NCBI GenBank assembly: GCA_018857735.1
Contig: JABMCL010000520.1
Location: forward strand, 333,501-397,500
Origin: Alviniconcha marisindica
Lineage: Eukaryota > Mollusca > Gastropoda > Provannidae
Length of the DNA stretch: 64,000 bases
Reading direction: 5' to 3'
Numbering within the stretch: the stretch's first letter is position 1; each line of letters opens with the position of its first letter. Both the position numbers and the translations under genes were made by a program. The notes beneath the pieces are model-generated. The model saw only the letters and a list, made by a program, of their open reading frames with translations, was not told the DNA's origin and ran no database searches. Positions 10,401 through 21,117 of this stretch are shown piece by piece.

Positions 10401-12597
10401 GAGAGTGGAGATGACATGATATGCATAATTAGGCTCGCCCTTTCTTCTCCACCTTTGTTGCTACTTTTGTTGGGGTTCTTTTGTGGTGATTCTTTCTTTG
10501 TAGTGCTTGAGCAATTTTCTGATTGCTGTTGTGTGGTGTTTGCAGGCTTTTTGTGGCCCTACTTTCAAGATCCTAGAGGAACACAATGGGCTGAGGAACC
10601 ATCCTGACACAGTCGATGACCTCTTCAGGTTATGTTTGAGGTCAGTGTGTTATGGGGGGCTTGTGAGTGTGTGTGGGGGGGGGGGGGGGATTGTACTTTG
10701 TATTGGTGGTTAGAGGGTTGTGTTTGGGGAGGAAGCACTGTATCCATGCATGCATTCAAGAGTGAGTCCTCACCGTCAGCTACATCCGTTCGACTCTCTT
10801 GCAGATTTGTACAGAGGGCGCCACTGTCCTTCCTGCAATCCGCCATGTGCAAACCATTGCTGTGTTGCGCCATCGCTGCCTGCTCGCTGGACCACAAAGA
10901 TGCCAACGCCTCCGTCATGAAGTTCCTCTCCGATTTCATCAAGTGTGCGCGGGAAAAGGAGGTGAGGGGTAGAATCCAGGTGGCCTGTGGTTCTGGGGCT
11001 CATCATTTGTATTTAAAAGGAACAGAGGAAAGATGCAACTGTTCAATCACAGGTCTGTCCCAGCAGACTGTGCCACCAGAAGAAAAATGCTAGGGAAACC
11101 AAGATTGCATCCAGAAAAGAGAGAAACAGACAGTCACTTTCACTGCCCCTCCCCCCCCATTGCATCTTCATACAACAAACAATCCTAGTGCTGACATTGT
11201 TGCTGTAAAAAGTTCACAGTGACAGTCAGTTGTGTGATTTTGTATGATGACATCATGTTGGAATTTATTGTTAGTACAAATAAGATGAATAACTTACTGT
11301 GAAGAAAAAAGAAAAGACATACTCCAGGCTAATGATTTCCACACCCCTATGTAGACGTTAAAATCCATTGTTATTGAAAAAAATTCATATGCTTAGCGAA
11401 GGATTTCTGATATGTTCAGATACGTAGCCAGACCAAGGATTTAAAAAAAAATTCAGATACAGAGCCAGGCAGAGGATTTCTGGACAGCCATCCCAACACT
11501 GGTTACTTCGTCTGTTTCAGGATCGGGATGACTTTGAGGTTCGGTCAACAGCAGTCAAACAGTTGCTGACGGACCACGGCCAGGCCCTGGTCCATGCCAC
11601 CATCAATGCCTGCGTCTTCTGCCTCCCCAGCTACATGATCCCCGATGTGGCCGAGGTCCTGTATGAGTTAATGCTGGTGGACCGAGCGGTGAGTTTCAGG
11701 GGGTGGGTCACAGCCCGCACCTTATTCTGTTTTTGAGAGATTAAGGCATGGCACTTTGGGGACTGTATATAATCCAAATCAAATGGAGCTAAGTAATCTG
11801 TCTGTTTGAAATGTCTGCAGGTACATTTTTGTTCTTAATTGTCAGGTCACAGAGGTCAGTTTTCTGAACTGTAGTTTATTTATGATCACTTGTACATTTT
11901 GTAATTACACAAGGATAGAAGTACTTCTGTGCTACATCTGTAAAAACAAAATGGTAATTTGCATGTTAAATAACATCCACTGACTGCAGTCCCCAAACAT
12001 CCATCTTTGTGGCACTTTGAACCAGTGTTAACAGGCAGAATAAATGTTTTTGTGACAACTGTTTGGCTGTAATGGTTAAACACTGACTTTTGGGTGTTTG
12101 TTGTTGACAGACATTCTGTGTGTGGTTGGAGACGACGCTGAAAGCCCTGCCAACAGAAAACAGCGGGGGTGCTGTCACAGCAACCAGAAAGCAACTGACA
12201 GATTTCCACAAGTCTGTCACAACGTGAGTACCGCCCCTGGTGACTGAAATGTTAACTATCAGAAGACCTTGGGCTCAGGGCCCTTTAGATCCACAGGTGT
12301 GTGGATATTACACATGCAGACCTATAGATCTGTATTCATCCAAGTGGAGAAACTACATTTATTTTGTTTGTATTTTGGAGATTGTTTAAATCTGAAGCCA
12401 TTTGTCAGTAAGATGAAAAGAGACTGTGTTTTTTTTGTTTTTCTTTTTTTTACTATGTTCATTGAAAGTCAGCTAACCATTTCCTCATCTGATTTGTTCT
12501 TGGCATTCATTTGAACTTTTTTCTCTTCTTTTCTAGGGCAGAGGAACTGAAGCAGCTGATGCATGCTGTGCGGGATTTCTCTCGTCTCTACAGATAA
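550..12597 (+). CDS. TNPO3: Transportin-3 (importin-beta family), 3' part, 17 exons
   Basis: Nuclear import receptor that carries SR-rich splicing factors into the nucleus with RanGTP-dependent release. Exons: 550-625, 1255-1317, 2238-2384, 2524-2631, 3539-3636, 4397-4536, 5659-5850, 6549-6637, 7358-7443, 8963-9023, 9383-9523, 9838-9954, 10546-10640, 10805-10961, 11521-11688, 12111-12223, 12537-12597. All have AG/GT borders and the phases agree, giving 636 codons plus TAA, which matches about the last two thirds of the ~920-residue family. Diagnostic stretches include [49 protein letters not shown] (the arginine-rich helix known in human TNPO3 to contact RS domains), [38 protein letters not shown]-like SLDHKDAN and the C-terminal KQLTDFHK. 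The N-terminal HEAT repeats and start codon are left of the window. Several introns carry splice-junction tandem arrays, listed separately. Identification is by recognition of the family sequence. Confidence 0.96.
900..1075 (+). repeat. Unclassified dispersed repeat, copy 1
   Basis: The segment starting TTGCAGACATCAGA in this TNPO3 intron is clearly related over about 115-170 bp to 6908-7082 in a later intron (shared GGAATTC, GCATCAGGG, AATTTCCATC blocks in the same order). No coding or tRNA-like feature was seen. Confidence 0.6.
1370..1431. repeat. (CT)n microsatellite
   Basis: About 30 perfect CT dinucleotides in a TNPO3 intron. Confidence 0.95.
1620..1865 (+). repeat. ~46-bp tandem repeat resembling the next exon's acceptor
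   Basis: About five units of the type TTTTTGTTGCCAATTGTCAG followed by GTCAGTGAGATCAG. The unit resembles the true acceptor and exon start at 2215-2256 (TTTTTTGTTGTCAATGGTCAG/GTTGCTGAGATCACC), about 370 bp downstream. A further related copy lies at 11817-11866. Confidence 0.7.
2036..2210 (-). mobile_element. tRNA-derived SINE, family C, copy 1
   Basis: Shares blocks with 43145-43365 (GTGCACACA...GTTGA, GCACT-AAAGTTGA, GGGAG). The right end reads GGGAGTCGAACCC, the reverse complement of a pol III B box, so the tRNA-like head lies at the right and the element is in minus orientation. It sits in the TNPO3 intron just before exon 2238. Confidence 0.55.
3030..3235 (+). repeat. 63-bp tandem repeat, ~3.3 copies
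   Basis: Near-identical units with GGTGCCTTTAAATGGAAGTA inside a TNPO3 intron. The unit length is a multiple of three, so it reads open on the plus strand, but it is not exonic in the TNPO3 model. Confidence 0.85.
3830..4396 (+). repeat. Degenerate array of TNPO3 exon-start copies (pseudo-exons)
   Basis: About five diverged copies, 90-120 bp apart, of the acceptor plus the first ~65-75 nt of the exon at 4397. The best are at 3876 (GGAGGAGAATGAGGTGGTTC) and 3985 (GGAGGAGAATGAGCTGG), each after a tttctCAG or tttttCAG acceptor. In the TNPO3 frame the first reaches TAG after eight codons and the second after about 15. Later copies (about 4098, 4200, 4299) are more decayed but keep CATCCTGA-TTGCTGCCAG. 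Confidence 0.85.
4618..5060 (+). repeat. ~41-bp tandem repeat, ~11 copies
   Basis: Units around TTTCTTTCTGGTATATTGCT in the intron after exon 4397-4536, decaying toward the right end. No obvious link to a splice junction. Confidence 0.9.
5340..5580 (+). repeat. ~55-bp tandem repeat, ~4 copies
   Basis: Units with AGTGTGCAGATCAGAGATTA and GCGCTATATAAAAGTTATTT just before the acceptor at 5659. GCGCTATATAAA resembles the tail motif of common mollusc SINE-like repeats. Confidence 0.85.
5851..6275 (+). repeat. ~25-30-bp tandem repeat starting at a TNPO3 donor
   Basis: Degenerate units of the type GGGCTTGGGGTGTGAACTTA begin at the donor of exon 5659-5850 (AAAG/GTGGGCTTGG) and run for about 420 bp. 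The array is seeded at the intron side; little or no exon sequence is included. Confidence 0.8.
6908..7082 (+). repeat. Unclassified dispersed repeat, copy 2
   Basis: Second copy of the element at 900-1075, same orientation, with TTGCAGACATCAGA, ATTCTGTCAATT and GAATTTCCATC in register. The copies differ by many substitutions, so the duplication is old. Confidence 0.6.
7470..8105 (+). repeat. Degenerate C-rich minisatellite
   Basis: Irregular ~20-60-bp units of CACCTCTC, CACCCTTATCACC type in the TNPO3 intron after 7443. It runs into the regular array at 8106. Confidence 0.8.
8106..8850 (+). repeat. ~60-bp minisatellite, ~11 copies
   Basis: Highly regular units with CACCCTTTTCACTACACACC and CTTACCATACCTCCCATCC. 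It reads open on the plus strand as a Pro/His/Thr-rich chain only because the unit is a multiple of three; it is intronic in TNPO3. A poly(C)-poly(A) stretch follows at 8851-8878. Confidence 0.92.
9250..9400 (+). repeat. Triplicated acceptor of TNPO3 exon 9383
   Basis: A ~60-bp segment occurs three times. Copies at about 9282 and 9333 read GTTGCAG/CTATGGCCAGTG and continue AGGTCA-TGTCATGGTAAAGTG; the third is the true acceptor GTTACAG/CTATGGCCAGTG. The true exon is chosen because only it continues into the conserved TNPO3 reading frame. Confidence 0.9.
9934..10290 (+). repeat. 26-bp array of the TNPO3 exon 9838-9954 donor
   Basis: About 13 units of the form TTAGATATGCTACAG/GTAAGT plus GTCTC. 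The first unit is the real exon end and donor. Most copies keep CAG/GTAA or CAG/GTGA, so the intron opens with a ladder of plausible donors. At 26 bp, use of the second donor would shift frame. Confidence 0.92.
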
Positions 12598-14442
12598 GAC
12601 TTGCTCAACATGATGCCCTGAAGACTTTCAATCTGCCAGACTTGGTTATGCATGCCTGTGCTTACTACCACACTATACAAACCATCCAACAAAACCGGTT
12701 TACCTTTCAGTCGTGTAGAGAAGAAGAAAACATTCTGTGAAGTTGCCAAACAATTGATCACCTGTGTTGTACTGTACAGCCAGTCTCCTGAGCCTGCAAA
12801 TGAGTGTATCCCCAATGATATTTTCCGTGAACATTTGTCATACACAGCATGCCCATGCTACTGTGCTACACTGCCATCCTACAAAACTCTGTCCAGAAAG
12901 CCTTTGATCAAAACCTCATCAGGAATTGCATCAACGTCGACACTCCAGATTCACCAATCGACTTCAAGCATGGCCTCTGCTTTTCACCTCCCTCCCTTAA
13001 CCCCTCCCCCCACTCCCAGAAAAAAAATTGCATCCGTTTTTATGCTTTTAATTTGGATAGGAAATGCATCATCAGGTTTTGAAATCCAGGCTGTCTTTGT
13101 CACTTTGTTCAAGAATGCACCATCATGTTCCTGAAGGTGAACCTTCAAACATTGCATCCTTGTACCATAGCTTCATTTATGCAGTTGTGGCTGCTTTTTT
13201 AGTTTGAATTTATTTTATGTTCATAATAGCTGGCACAGCCACAGGTGACACACCACAGCCACAGGTCGCGCCACGTGTGTCATGTCAGTGTTGCTGTGGC
13301 TTTCCACAGCTCCCTCACTAATATGAGCGACAGTTCTCAAGGGACAGACATTTGCCAATGCAAATGAACCGCAACCAACAACCTAACACTTACCTTCCCA
13401 ACCCTGTCTCATTGCTATAGCTACCATAGCAATTGTGATATACATGGGGATGTGTAATCTAAAGGATTTTTCGGCTAGTAAGTCAACTAGTTTTGTCTTT
13501 TCTGAAATGGAGATCTAGACGCGATCTTCCATGCTGGCTGTAAGTCTGCACTGTAATTGGCTGCAACAACACTTGATATAGGAGCAGCCCTATCCTTTCC
13601 GCTCATGTTGTCTGCCACCACACCACTGCCAAGCAAAGCTGCATGGCGTGACTTTGATCTCACACACAGAACCACTCCACAAAAAATCTGGATGCTTTGC
13701 CATTGCATGACCTTTGGCTGTGGTGTGTTTCCTATGTCTGTGACAGCCTCAAAAACTATGATTTTAAATATTTGTGGAAAGGTAAAGAATACAGAGATGG
13801 ACGATGTTTGCAGGATGGAAAAATAAAAGATGGGAGTCAAATATGGGTGAATGTTATATTGCCCTTTTTTACCGCCATAAAAAGTTCAGCAAACGAAAGT
13901 TTTGTTGTTCCTTTATGAAAATAAGGCAACAACTGCTTTTTTCATAAGAATAATATTTTACCTTTTTTTTTTAAAACAAGTAGGCTCCCAGATGTTTAGT
14001 TCTAGGGAGACTATTACAAAACTTGTTCATCGGTTGATTTTCGTGATGTACAGGGTAGTACTTGCAGCAAAATCTTGGCTTTGTGTGCTTGTACCAGTGT
14101 TGCTAGCAACAACTGTCAGCTCTGTGGTGATGAACAAAGGGCATTATGGGAAACAACTTGTTGGAAACTATGGAAGAGTCCTTCATGGCTTACAACCAGA
14201 AGAGGCTATCAGGGTGTCATTTTGGTCCAAAGAAAGGTTCTGTTCATGGTATATTTCTTCTTCCCTTCATTGTTTTCATTCAGTGGTGCCAGTGCCTGTA
14301 TGTCTGCCTTCACTTCAGTATGATCTCCATGCAATTTTAGTTATGTTTCTTCTTGCCAACCCCGCAGTCTTCTCTCTCTCTCCCTCTCTCCATTCCTCCT
14401 ATCTCTCTTTGTGATTTTTTTTACATGAACATTTCTTGCGCG
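12598..14442 (+). other. TNPO3 3' UTR and flank
   Basis: No further coding similarity after the TAA at 12595-12597. An AATAAA is at about 13822; others follow near 15664 and 17070. The 3' end cannot be fixed. Confidence 0.5.
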
Positions 14443-14935
14443 CCTTGTCTCAAGATGAGCCCTAAGCACTTCACAATGGCAACTAGAGCACTATTCTCTG
14501 CTTATAAGCAGACCCACTGCACTGTAGCATCGTATTGAGTGACTGTAGCTTTACACATCGTATTTTTTCAATACCTGTGAAAGTGGTTACTGCGCTGTTT
14601 AGTTTTTACATGGCTGGTGCCACAAGAAACTGCTGCCATTTCAGCTAAGTTCTGTGTACACCATACAACCATGCACCATTGCATCACTATTCAAAGCCAC
14701 ATACATAGGATGCATGTATGTTTACCTGTAACCAGCCACCTGCACTTTTGGCAAAATAACGGGGATCTTTCATGTGCTACTGCAGTAATGCTGGGGTGGA
14801 ACAGATACTAATATGAGTCAGCACGGGAAGTTGCCTCTGGAGAAAAAAATTCTCCTGCTGGGACTTAAACCAGGGACCTGTTGGTCATGAGTCTGTCCTT
14901 TACCACTGAGCTATCCCCGCTCCCCCAAGCTTCTG
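14443..14935 (-). mobile_element. tRNA-derived SINE, family A, copy 1
   Basis: About 490 bp shared with 36476-36955 and 57673-58133. The tRNA-like head is at the right (CACTGAGCTATCCCCGC, reverse complement of an A box), so orientation is minus. Shared body blocks include CCACCTGCACTTTTGGCA and GATC-TT-CGTGCTACTG. Confidence 0.8.
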
Positions 14936-15166
14936 AATTAGAGAGCTGTGTGCAATCCATGTCTGTCTGTCTCTTTCTGAAGCACCAGCAACTAAATATC
15001 CTATCTCTGAGAGAGAGCTTCTGGTTGTCAGAATACCCATTCAGTGAGGATACTTGATGCAGTATCAAATAGTACTGATCAGGGTGGGACTATTCCAATG
15101 GCTGGTGGATTCCTAATATACATACTGCCTTGTGGCGGTGATGCGCAAGTCAGTTTGGCAGTGGTG

Positions 15167-15420
15167 TGTGAGTCAGTTTGGCCTGGTAGTAAGGTGTTAG
15201 TCTGGTAAGCGGACAATGACATTGGTTTGGTTCCCACTTCAGTCCTCCTTTCTCTTCAAAAAGCTGTGGTTTATGGGCTCTTTCTCGTGACTTTGCCCCT
15301 CACACTTAATGAAACATTAAAATGGACCTCATTGCCATCCATCTCAATGTGGAAATCGTTCTGGTGGTGATAGTGTAGTGTTTTCAAGAACAACCCATCA
15401 GTTGTTCATAATTTGGTTTA
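15167..15420 (+). mobile_element. tRNA-derived SINE, family B, copy 1
   Basis: Head CAGTTTGGCCTGGTAGTAAG with B-box-like TTGGTTTGGTTCCC, then body blocks CTCCTTTCTCTTCAAAAAG and CATTCTGGTGGTGA-like sequence shared with 17959-18283. More diverged than that copy. Confidence 0.7.
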
Positions 15421-15944
15421 AAAAAGATTGAAACAGATGATTAAAAAAAAAAACTGTTTTGTGAGAACTCAATGCTGCTTAAACATTTCATTGTGAATAC
15501 TTATCAGAAGTAGCAAATTTTGTCCAGTTCCTAGCTAGGATGCACAACAGAGTGGAGGACCCCTGAGTTTGTATAGCTGTCTCACAAAAATGGCTCCCTT
15601 CACTTCCTGTGTTATTCTATTTGTCTGGATTGGGCTTTTAATTTATTTTTAAAATTGTAGTATTGAAATAAATACCAGTTCGGTGATCAGGATTTTCCTT
15701 CTGCATTTAAGTTTCTTTGGTCAAGCTGTCTATATCTAAGTCCTGCTCACCCAGACAAAGTCCACCATCTTCTCCAGGTCTTGGTGGGGGTGGGGAGTAA
15801 AGTGCATTCTGCTGATTATTTTGTAAGCAGTTCCTGGGTAGAACATGGCAGATGGCAGTCTTTGCTCGGATCTACAGACCACGGCCGAAGACTAAGTCTT
15901 TATGATCTTATAGAGCCTGTAATACCTGGCCTTCACACATCCTC
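15421..15944. other. Intergenic, no gene seen
   Basis: AT-rich sequence without convincing coding or repeat identity, apart from an AATAAA near 15664. Confidence 0.5.
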
Positions 15945-16085
15945 TGTCGTCTGCATCTTTTATCCAACTCCATCCATCTTTTCTGACTTTTATCCAACTC
16001 CATCCATCTTCTCTGACTTTTATCCAACTCCATCCATCTTCTCTGACTTTCATTCAACTCCATCCATCTTTTTTGACTTTTATAA
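15945..16085 (+). repeat. 31-bp tandem repeat, ~4 copies
   Basis: Units of TTTTATCCAACTCCATCCAT followed by CTTCTCTGACT. Confidence 0.9.
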
Positions 16086-16187
16086 ATAAGTTGTCAGGTC
16101 AGCTACAGTTTTAAGCAAGGACTGGTTCTGTGTTATTAGGCTAGTACTGAAGTATCCCCCCCCCCCCCCTCTCACTCTCCTCCTCTT

Positions 16188-16300
16188 CCTCTTCCCATAA
16201 TAATACATTTATTTTATATAGTGCCTCAACAATAATTACATGAGCTCTTACTCTTAGCACTGTACAAATCAACAAATGTAATAGATCACGCATCAGATTA
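16188..16300 (-). repeat. Dispersed (ATA)n/'tatagtgcctcaa' repeat fragment
   Basis: ATAATAATACATTTATTTTA then ATAGTGCCTCAA and a CTCTTAGCACTGTAC block is the layout of a common SINE-like mollusc repeat; related fragments lie at about 18764-18885, 31605-31680 and 38205-38290. Confidence 0.4.
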
Positions 16301-17524
16301 CTTAAATTAGCCTAAAACAACAATTTAAAAAGATAAATTCACTCTGGCTGTACATATTTCAATACATGTACAGTTAAGATTCATTTAAAAAAATAGCATT
16401 TAGAAAAATACAAATTTAGAAAAAAATACATTTCACACACACGCATGTATGCATACACACACACACACATGCACTACACAATTCATGGACAGCTGTTTAA
16501 CACAACTCCATGTATGTACACATGTGCAGCTTTGTGTTTTCCTGGTGCTCTTTTTTCCTTTTTCTGTTTGTTCCTAATGTGGTCCTTGCTAGTTTATCTA
16601 AACATATGAAAATTTAGGAAACGGGATGGTATTTTTAACTCATTGACACGTAACTGAGACCAGCTTGTTGCAATGTTACAACTTGTTGCAATATATCATG
16701 CTTGAAGCACAAAACTATGGGGGTTGGAGGAGAGAGTTGTGAGGTACCTGCTGGGGGAGATGTGTAGTTTTACCCAAAGGTGTTTTTTAATGGTTATTAT
16801 TATGACAGTATTGCATGCAGAAACTGCTTTGTTGTGTACAGATTACGTGAAAGCGTGTGAGGCGGCAATTCAAATTCCTTCACCAACCTGAGTGATGTGT
16901 GTTCACCTGAAAAATTAGGCTTCCAGTAGAGAATTGACCGTGTACAGCTTGTGTAATTTATCCTGTACAGTTCCTTTAATGACCTGAACGTGACCTGTAA
17001 TCACTCGCCTTTCAGTTCGGTTGCCATGCCATGTGTACGGAAAATAATGTCGATTTCTGGTGAAGACAGAATAAAATTGATTTTCATCACCCTTTGAAAC
17101 TTTTTGGTTTGTTTGTTGTTCTTTGTTTTGTTGCTTTATTCTTTTACCTGTTCAATAAATGTCAGCTCTGTCTTTCCTTTCAAACCCTTCTCAGTTGTTT
17201 TGCAGTTGATTTTCTTGATATTTAACACCCATTCAAACACAATGATTGAATCAGTACAACAATCAGTTCATAAAAACCACAAGCAAAAGCATCACTGACT
17301 GTCAATGAAAAAAAGCAACACTCACTGTCAATGAAAACCCAGTCACCTCATGCTGGAAGAGGAATGGGGAAACTGAAACTGAATGAACCCAGAATTCCTG
17401 GCAGCAAATAAGGCATGTGATTTAATGTAACGTGAAAAGAGTATGAAGCAAAGACAGCACAATACAAAAACAGCAGTGTTGACAGATAACAGATACAGAA
17501 AATAATGAAAGCCTAAATACACTA

Positions 17525-17745
17525 CAACAGTTCATGCAGTTAATGTGTTTTTCATCACTTCCAACACACGAACACGGGTAATCCATATATAGAACGCTCT
17601 TCGGCGTTCATTGGGGAAAAGATGGGCCCGTCTAGAGGGCAGATTCAAATGATGCCATGTAAAAAAAGAGTGTCCAAGAAAGTAGGGTAGATTGTCCCAG
17701 AGTAATGGTGCTTGACAGAAGAAGGCGCATTGACCATAAGATAGC
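17525..17745 (-). mobile_element. Possible reverse transcriptase C-terminal relic
   Basis: The minus strand reads APLLWDNLPYFLGHSFF...RRAHLF, resembling the WNxLP...H(L)F end of non-LTR retrotransposon ORF2. Decayed and short. Confidence 0.4.
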
Positions 17746-17754
17746 TTAAGATGA

Positions 17755-18760
17755 GCAGATGGAAGACCGTAGCGAAGGAGTTGAGATTCGGCGGACATCG
17801 TTTCCACCCCAGCAAGTGCAGTGTCCTGACCATGAGCCGCAAACAGACTACCAGTAGTCACCAGTACAAGCTGCACAACCAAGTGCTGGAGAACGTCACT
17901 TCCATGTTGGAAGTACCTTGGCATCACACTACAACACAACGCCATGTTCGACCAGCACTTGTGAGCCGGTTTGGCCTAGCGGTAAGGAGTTAGGCTGGTA
18001 AGCGGAAGGACCTCGGTTCGATACCGCTTCGGCTCTCCTTTCTCTTCAAAAAGGTTGTGGTTTGTGGACACTGTCTTGTGACTTTGACCATCACTTCCTA
18101 CTGAAACATTAAAATGGCTCTCATCGCTGCCCACCTTAATGCAGAAGTCATTCTGGTGGTGACAATGTAGCGATAGGTATATAATCTCCCTCTTCCCCCA
18201 CCTCCATACCCCCTTCCCCCCATCTTCCCGTCCCTAATAAGCCGTACGGTTTCTGTGGACGTTAAGCACCATGTTTACTTACTGACCAGCACATCGACGT
18301 GGTTGTGGCCAAGGCAAACCGGACACTGGGCTTTCTCAGACGTAACTTGAGGATCAGAGAAACCAACATGAAGGCGCAAGCTTACAAGTCCCTTGCGCGC
18401 CCCATCCTCGAGTACTCATGCACTGTGTGGGACCCTGCAGCACAGAAAGACATCGACAGACTGGAAGCCGTACAACACAGGGCAGCTAGATTTGCTCTGA
18501 ATCGGCACCAGAAAACTGCAAGCGTCAAGCAAATGCTGCAGGAGCTCGACTGGCCCTCCTTGGAACAACGTCGACGAACAGCACGACTCGGCATGTTGTA
18601 TAAAATCAACAGCGGTCTCGCAGCAGTCAAGTGCCGACTCTTGAAGAAGCACCCCAAGAGAGCCCGTCGTACCCACACTTCAACTTTTGAGAGGATACCC
18701 TGTCGTGCCGACTACCGCCTCAACTCATTCTTCCCAAGGACAGTGAGGGACTGGAACACA

Positions 18761-18765
<5 letters not shown>
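17755..18765 (+). mobile_element. Non-LTR retrotransposon reverse transcriptase fragment, split by a SINE
   Basis: The two halves, about 17755-17958 and 18284-18765, encode the C-terminal part of an ORF2-type reverse transcriptase: FHPSKCSVL ahead of the insertion and VVAKANRTLGFLRRNL, LEYSCTVWDPAAQKDIDRLE, VQHRAARF, LGMLYKI, FFPRTVRDWN after it. The 5' part is missing and the 3' end runs into an (AAT)n tract. It is a dead 5'-truncated copy. Confidence 0.88.
17959..18283 (+). mobile_element. tRNA-derived SINE, family B, copy 2, with target-site duplication
   Basis: Head GAGCCGGTTTGGCCTAGCGG (A-box region) and GGTTCGATACC (B box), tail ending in TTTACTTACT. It is flanked by GACCAGCAC at 17950-17958 and 18284-18292, a 9-bp target-site duplication, and interrupts the reverse transcriptase reading frame, so it inserted after that element. 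Confidence 0.9.
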
Positions 18766-18796
<31 letters not shown>

Positions 18797-18890
18797 GAGG
18801 ATTTCTAGAGAGCCCATCTACCACACTAGGTGGTAGCACAGGGCGCTTTACAATAACACTAACCACACACACACACACACACACACACAT
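18764..18890 (+). repeat. (AAT)n tract, GCGCTTTACAATAACACT repeat and (CA)n
   Basis: An AAT tract, then a block with AGGGCGCTTTACAATAACAC leading into CA repeats. The same block leads into CA repeats at 38205-38345, so this is a dispersed element with microsatellite tail. Confidence 0.6.
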
Positions 18891-19054
18891 AGTTCAGGAA
18901 CTGTGTGAGAGTCGAGGTGGCCGTCCTGGGCTGTCCGTCCTAACGAGCCTTCTGGTTTCCGTGGACGTAAAGAATTATACACCGTGCTTCGGCACTGGTT
19001 ACAACTTGTCCTTAATATGTCAACTGACATCTGAGGACATTAAGCATCACTTCA

Positions 19055-19087
<33 letters not shown>

Positions 19088-19535
19088 GTCGGACGAAGGG
19101 ATGGGCAGGACTGTGAAAAACAGTTTAGAAATAATTATTAAACAGGTGCGTCTTGAGGCGGCTTTGAAAGAGGAGGTAGAATCAGTGTGGCGGAGTGTTT
19201 GAGGCAAATTGTTCCAGACAGATGGGCCAGCATAAGAAAAAGATCTTTCACCAAATGTTTTTGTGTTTGCACGGGGGGTGACAAAGGTTCGTGTGTCAGA
19301 TGCAGATCGTAATTGTCTTGCTGGAGTATAAGGTTGAAGGAGATCGGGCAGATACTCAGGGGCTGTTCCAGAGATGGAATTGAAACAGATAGTTGACATT
19401 TTGTATTGAATGCGATGTGTTACTGGTAGCCAATGCAGAGTTTCAAGAATAGGATGGATGTGGTCAGATTTCTTAGCTTTACACACAAGCCTTGCTGCTG
19501 CATTCTGAACTTTTTGAAGTTTGTCTAGTAAATGG
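19055..19535 (-). mobile_element. Non-LTR retrotransposon 3' end (reverse transcriptase C-terminus)
   Basis: The minus strand encodes KLQKVQNAAARL, LHWLPVTHRIQYK, GTAPEYLPDLLQPYTPARQL and SFSYAGPSVWNNLPQTLR, the conserved end of a CR1/RTE-like ORF2. 5'-truncated; (CA)n lies at the 3' end (19056-19085). Confidence 0.85.
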
Positions 19536-19929
19536 ACCCCCCGAGACGGCCTCAGCCCCCTCCATTGGCGCCTTCATCTCGAGGGTGGCCAAACTCCAGT
19601 AGACAACCACTTCCTTACCGGCACCCCCCCCCCCCACACACACACACGCTTTTTCAGTTTTTTTGTTGGTAGCGTGCAACGTTTTGTGGGCCTGGGGATG
19701 TGCTCGGGGCTGTGCTCGGTCCTCAGCAATGGGGGCCCGAAAAAGCATTTTGCTGCCAGCAGCTCCACATACAGCGGCACTCTGCTACTAGGCAACTGGT
19801 AGACCTTTTTCTTTTCTTTTTTCTTTTTTTAGTGTTAGGGTTAGGTATTGTATTTCCAGCCACACATCCCTTTTCTCACACACCGTCCATAAATATCAGT
19901 AATGATCAGACATTCATCCTGGATATTAT

Positions 19930-20389
19930 TGGGAGAAGAAGAAGAAGAAGAGACGAGCGGAGTTGGCGGCAAGACGGCCGCCGGCCGGGAACTGAGTCAC
20001 AGCTTGTGGAGGAGCCATACCAGACCCGGCCGAGACTCGGATAGGAATGGGAATTGTTGTTAATGATTTAAACGGGTAATAATAATTTTGTACTGAACAT
20101 GGGATTCGACACTGAGGACGCCAGTCCGGCGGCCGAGTAGAGCACGGCGCAGGCTCACGGGATTCGACACCGGGGCGCCAGTGTAGAGCACGAATGGTCG
20201 GAGAAGTGTGGTCAGAACGGCTGGCTGGGAGAACGATGCGACTGACAGATGAGGCGTGCAGCATTGTCACGTTTTGAAAGATTTTGAACAATACGGCAAT
20301 GTAGTTCGGCTTGCGGGGTGCAGGCCACAGGCGACTGAGTCGTAGTACTTTCTTTTCTTCTTCTTCTTCTTTTTTTTGGGGGGCTGGGG

Positions 20390-20421
<32 letters not shown>

Positions 20422-20440
20422 GGTGGTAGCTCAGTCAAGC
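19930..20440. repeat. GC-rich region with duplicated segment and poly(G)
   Basis: GGGATTCGACAC-G and GTAGAGCAC blocks occur twice (about 20101-20142 and 20159-20190). A CTT tract and a 37-base G-rich run lie at 20357-20420. Nothing coding is convincing. Confidence 0.5.
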
Positions 20441-20873
20441 TTTTCAACTCAACTTTCGGCGTCTGCGGTATCACCCGCTCGTGGAGGAACTCCGCGCATG
20501 CGACGACGAAGACTGCCGTCAGTGGAGGTGCTGAGCCGCCAGGACTATCATGCGATCATTACTGACACTAGTCAGTGGCCGCCCGGGTAACTGACTGGAC
20601 CCGTCACAGATAGGACTCACTGAAGCGCAAGGAACAAGCTAGGATGAGGAAAGCAACATGACGTGGAACACAAATCTGTATTTTACTGGAAAATAAAATC
20701 TTGCACCCAAGCCACCCACGAAGCCATGAAGTTTTCGTTAAGCAGACGAATTTTCAAGGGAGATGAATCTGCCACAACCATCTTTGGTGCGGAGACGCGT
20801 TTGTCATAAAACGCGCGAGAACAAGAAAGACGCAGCTTGCTGGCCACAAACGTTGTCCGAAAAAGGCATCGCC
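20440..20873 (+). promoter_or_regulatory. Probable ORC3 promoter and 5' UTR region
   Basis: This stretch just upstream of the ORC3 start codon is rich in CpG compared with the flanks and contains CGCGCATGCG at about 20494, resembling an NRF1 site. No TATA box is evident. The transcription start cannot be placed from sequence alone. Confidence 0.4.
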
Positions 20874-20900
20874 ATGGATAACGCCGAATCTGTTTCGCGG
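20874..20900 (+). CDS. ORC3: ORC3 first coding exon (9 codons)
   Basis: This 27-nt exon encodes MDNAESVSR from an ATG in good context (gccATGG) and ends at a GTAAAG donor in phase 0. Exon 2 at 22268 starts with GGA TGT TTT in phase 0, reproducing the SKGCF-like start of other ORC3 proteins. It is too short to be seen as an open reading frame. The sequence just upstream (about 20640-20873) would be 5' UTR and promoter. The start is inferred from phase, context and family alignment. An alternative upstream non-coding first exon is possible. Confidence 0.75.
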
Positions 20901-21067
20901 GTAAAGCTATGGATCCTTGTTTAGCCATTGAGTGAATATTACTGGCTTTTATGGACCGGCTTTTGCCGATTGTCCTTTTGCTTAATCATGCGCGTCACAG
21001 GGTCACTAAAATTAATTTAAACTTTCTGTGCAGTCCCGTCCGTTCGGGGTCCTTACATGGTATGAGA

Positions 21068-21117
<50 letters not shown>

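Noticed and set aside
17965..18035. tRNA gene
   Set aside because: It is the head of a SINE with defined target-site duplication.
20311..20565. Gly-rich reading frame near the ORC3 promoter
   Set aside because: Arises from a poly(G) run; no homology or splice support.
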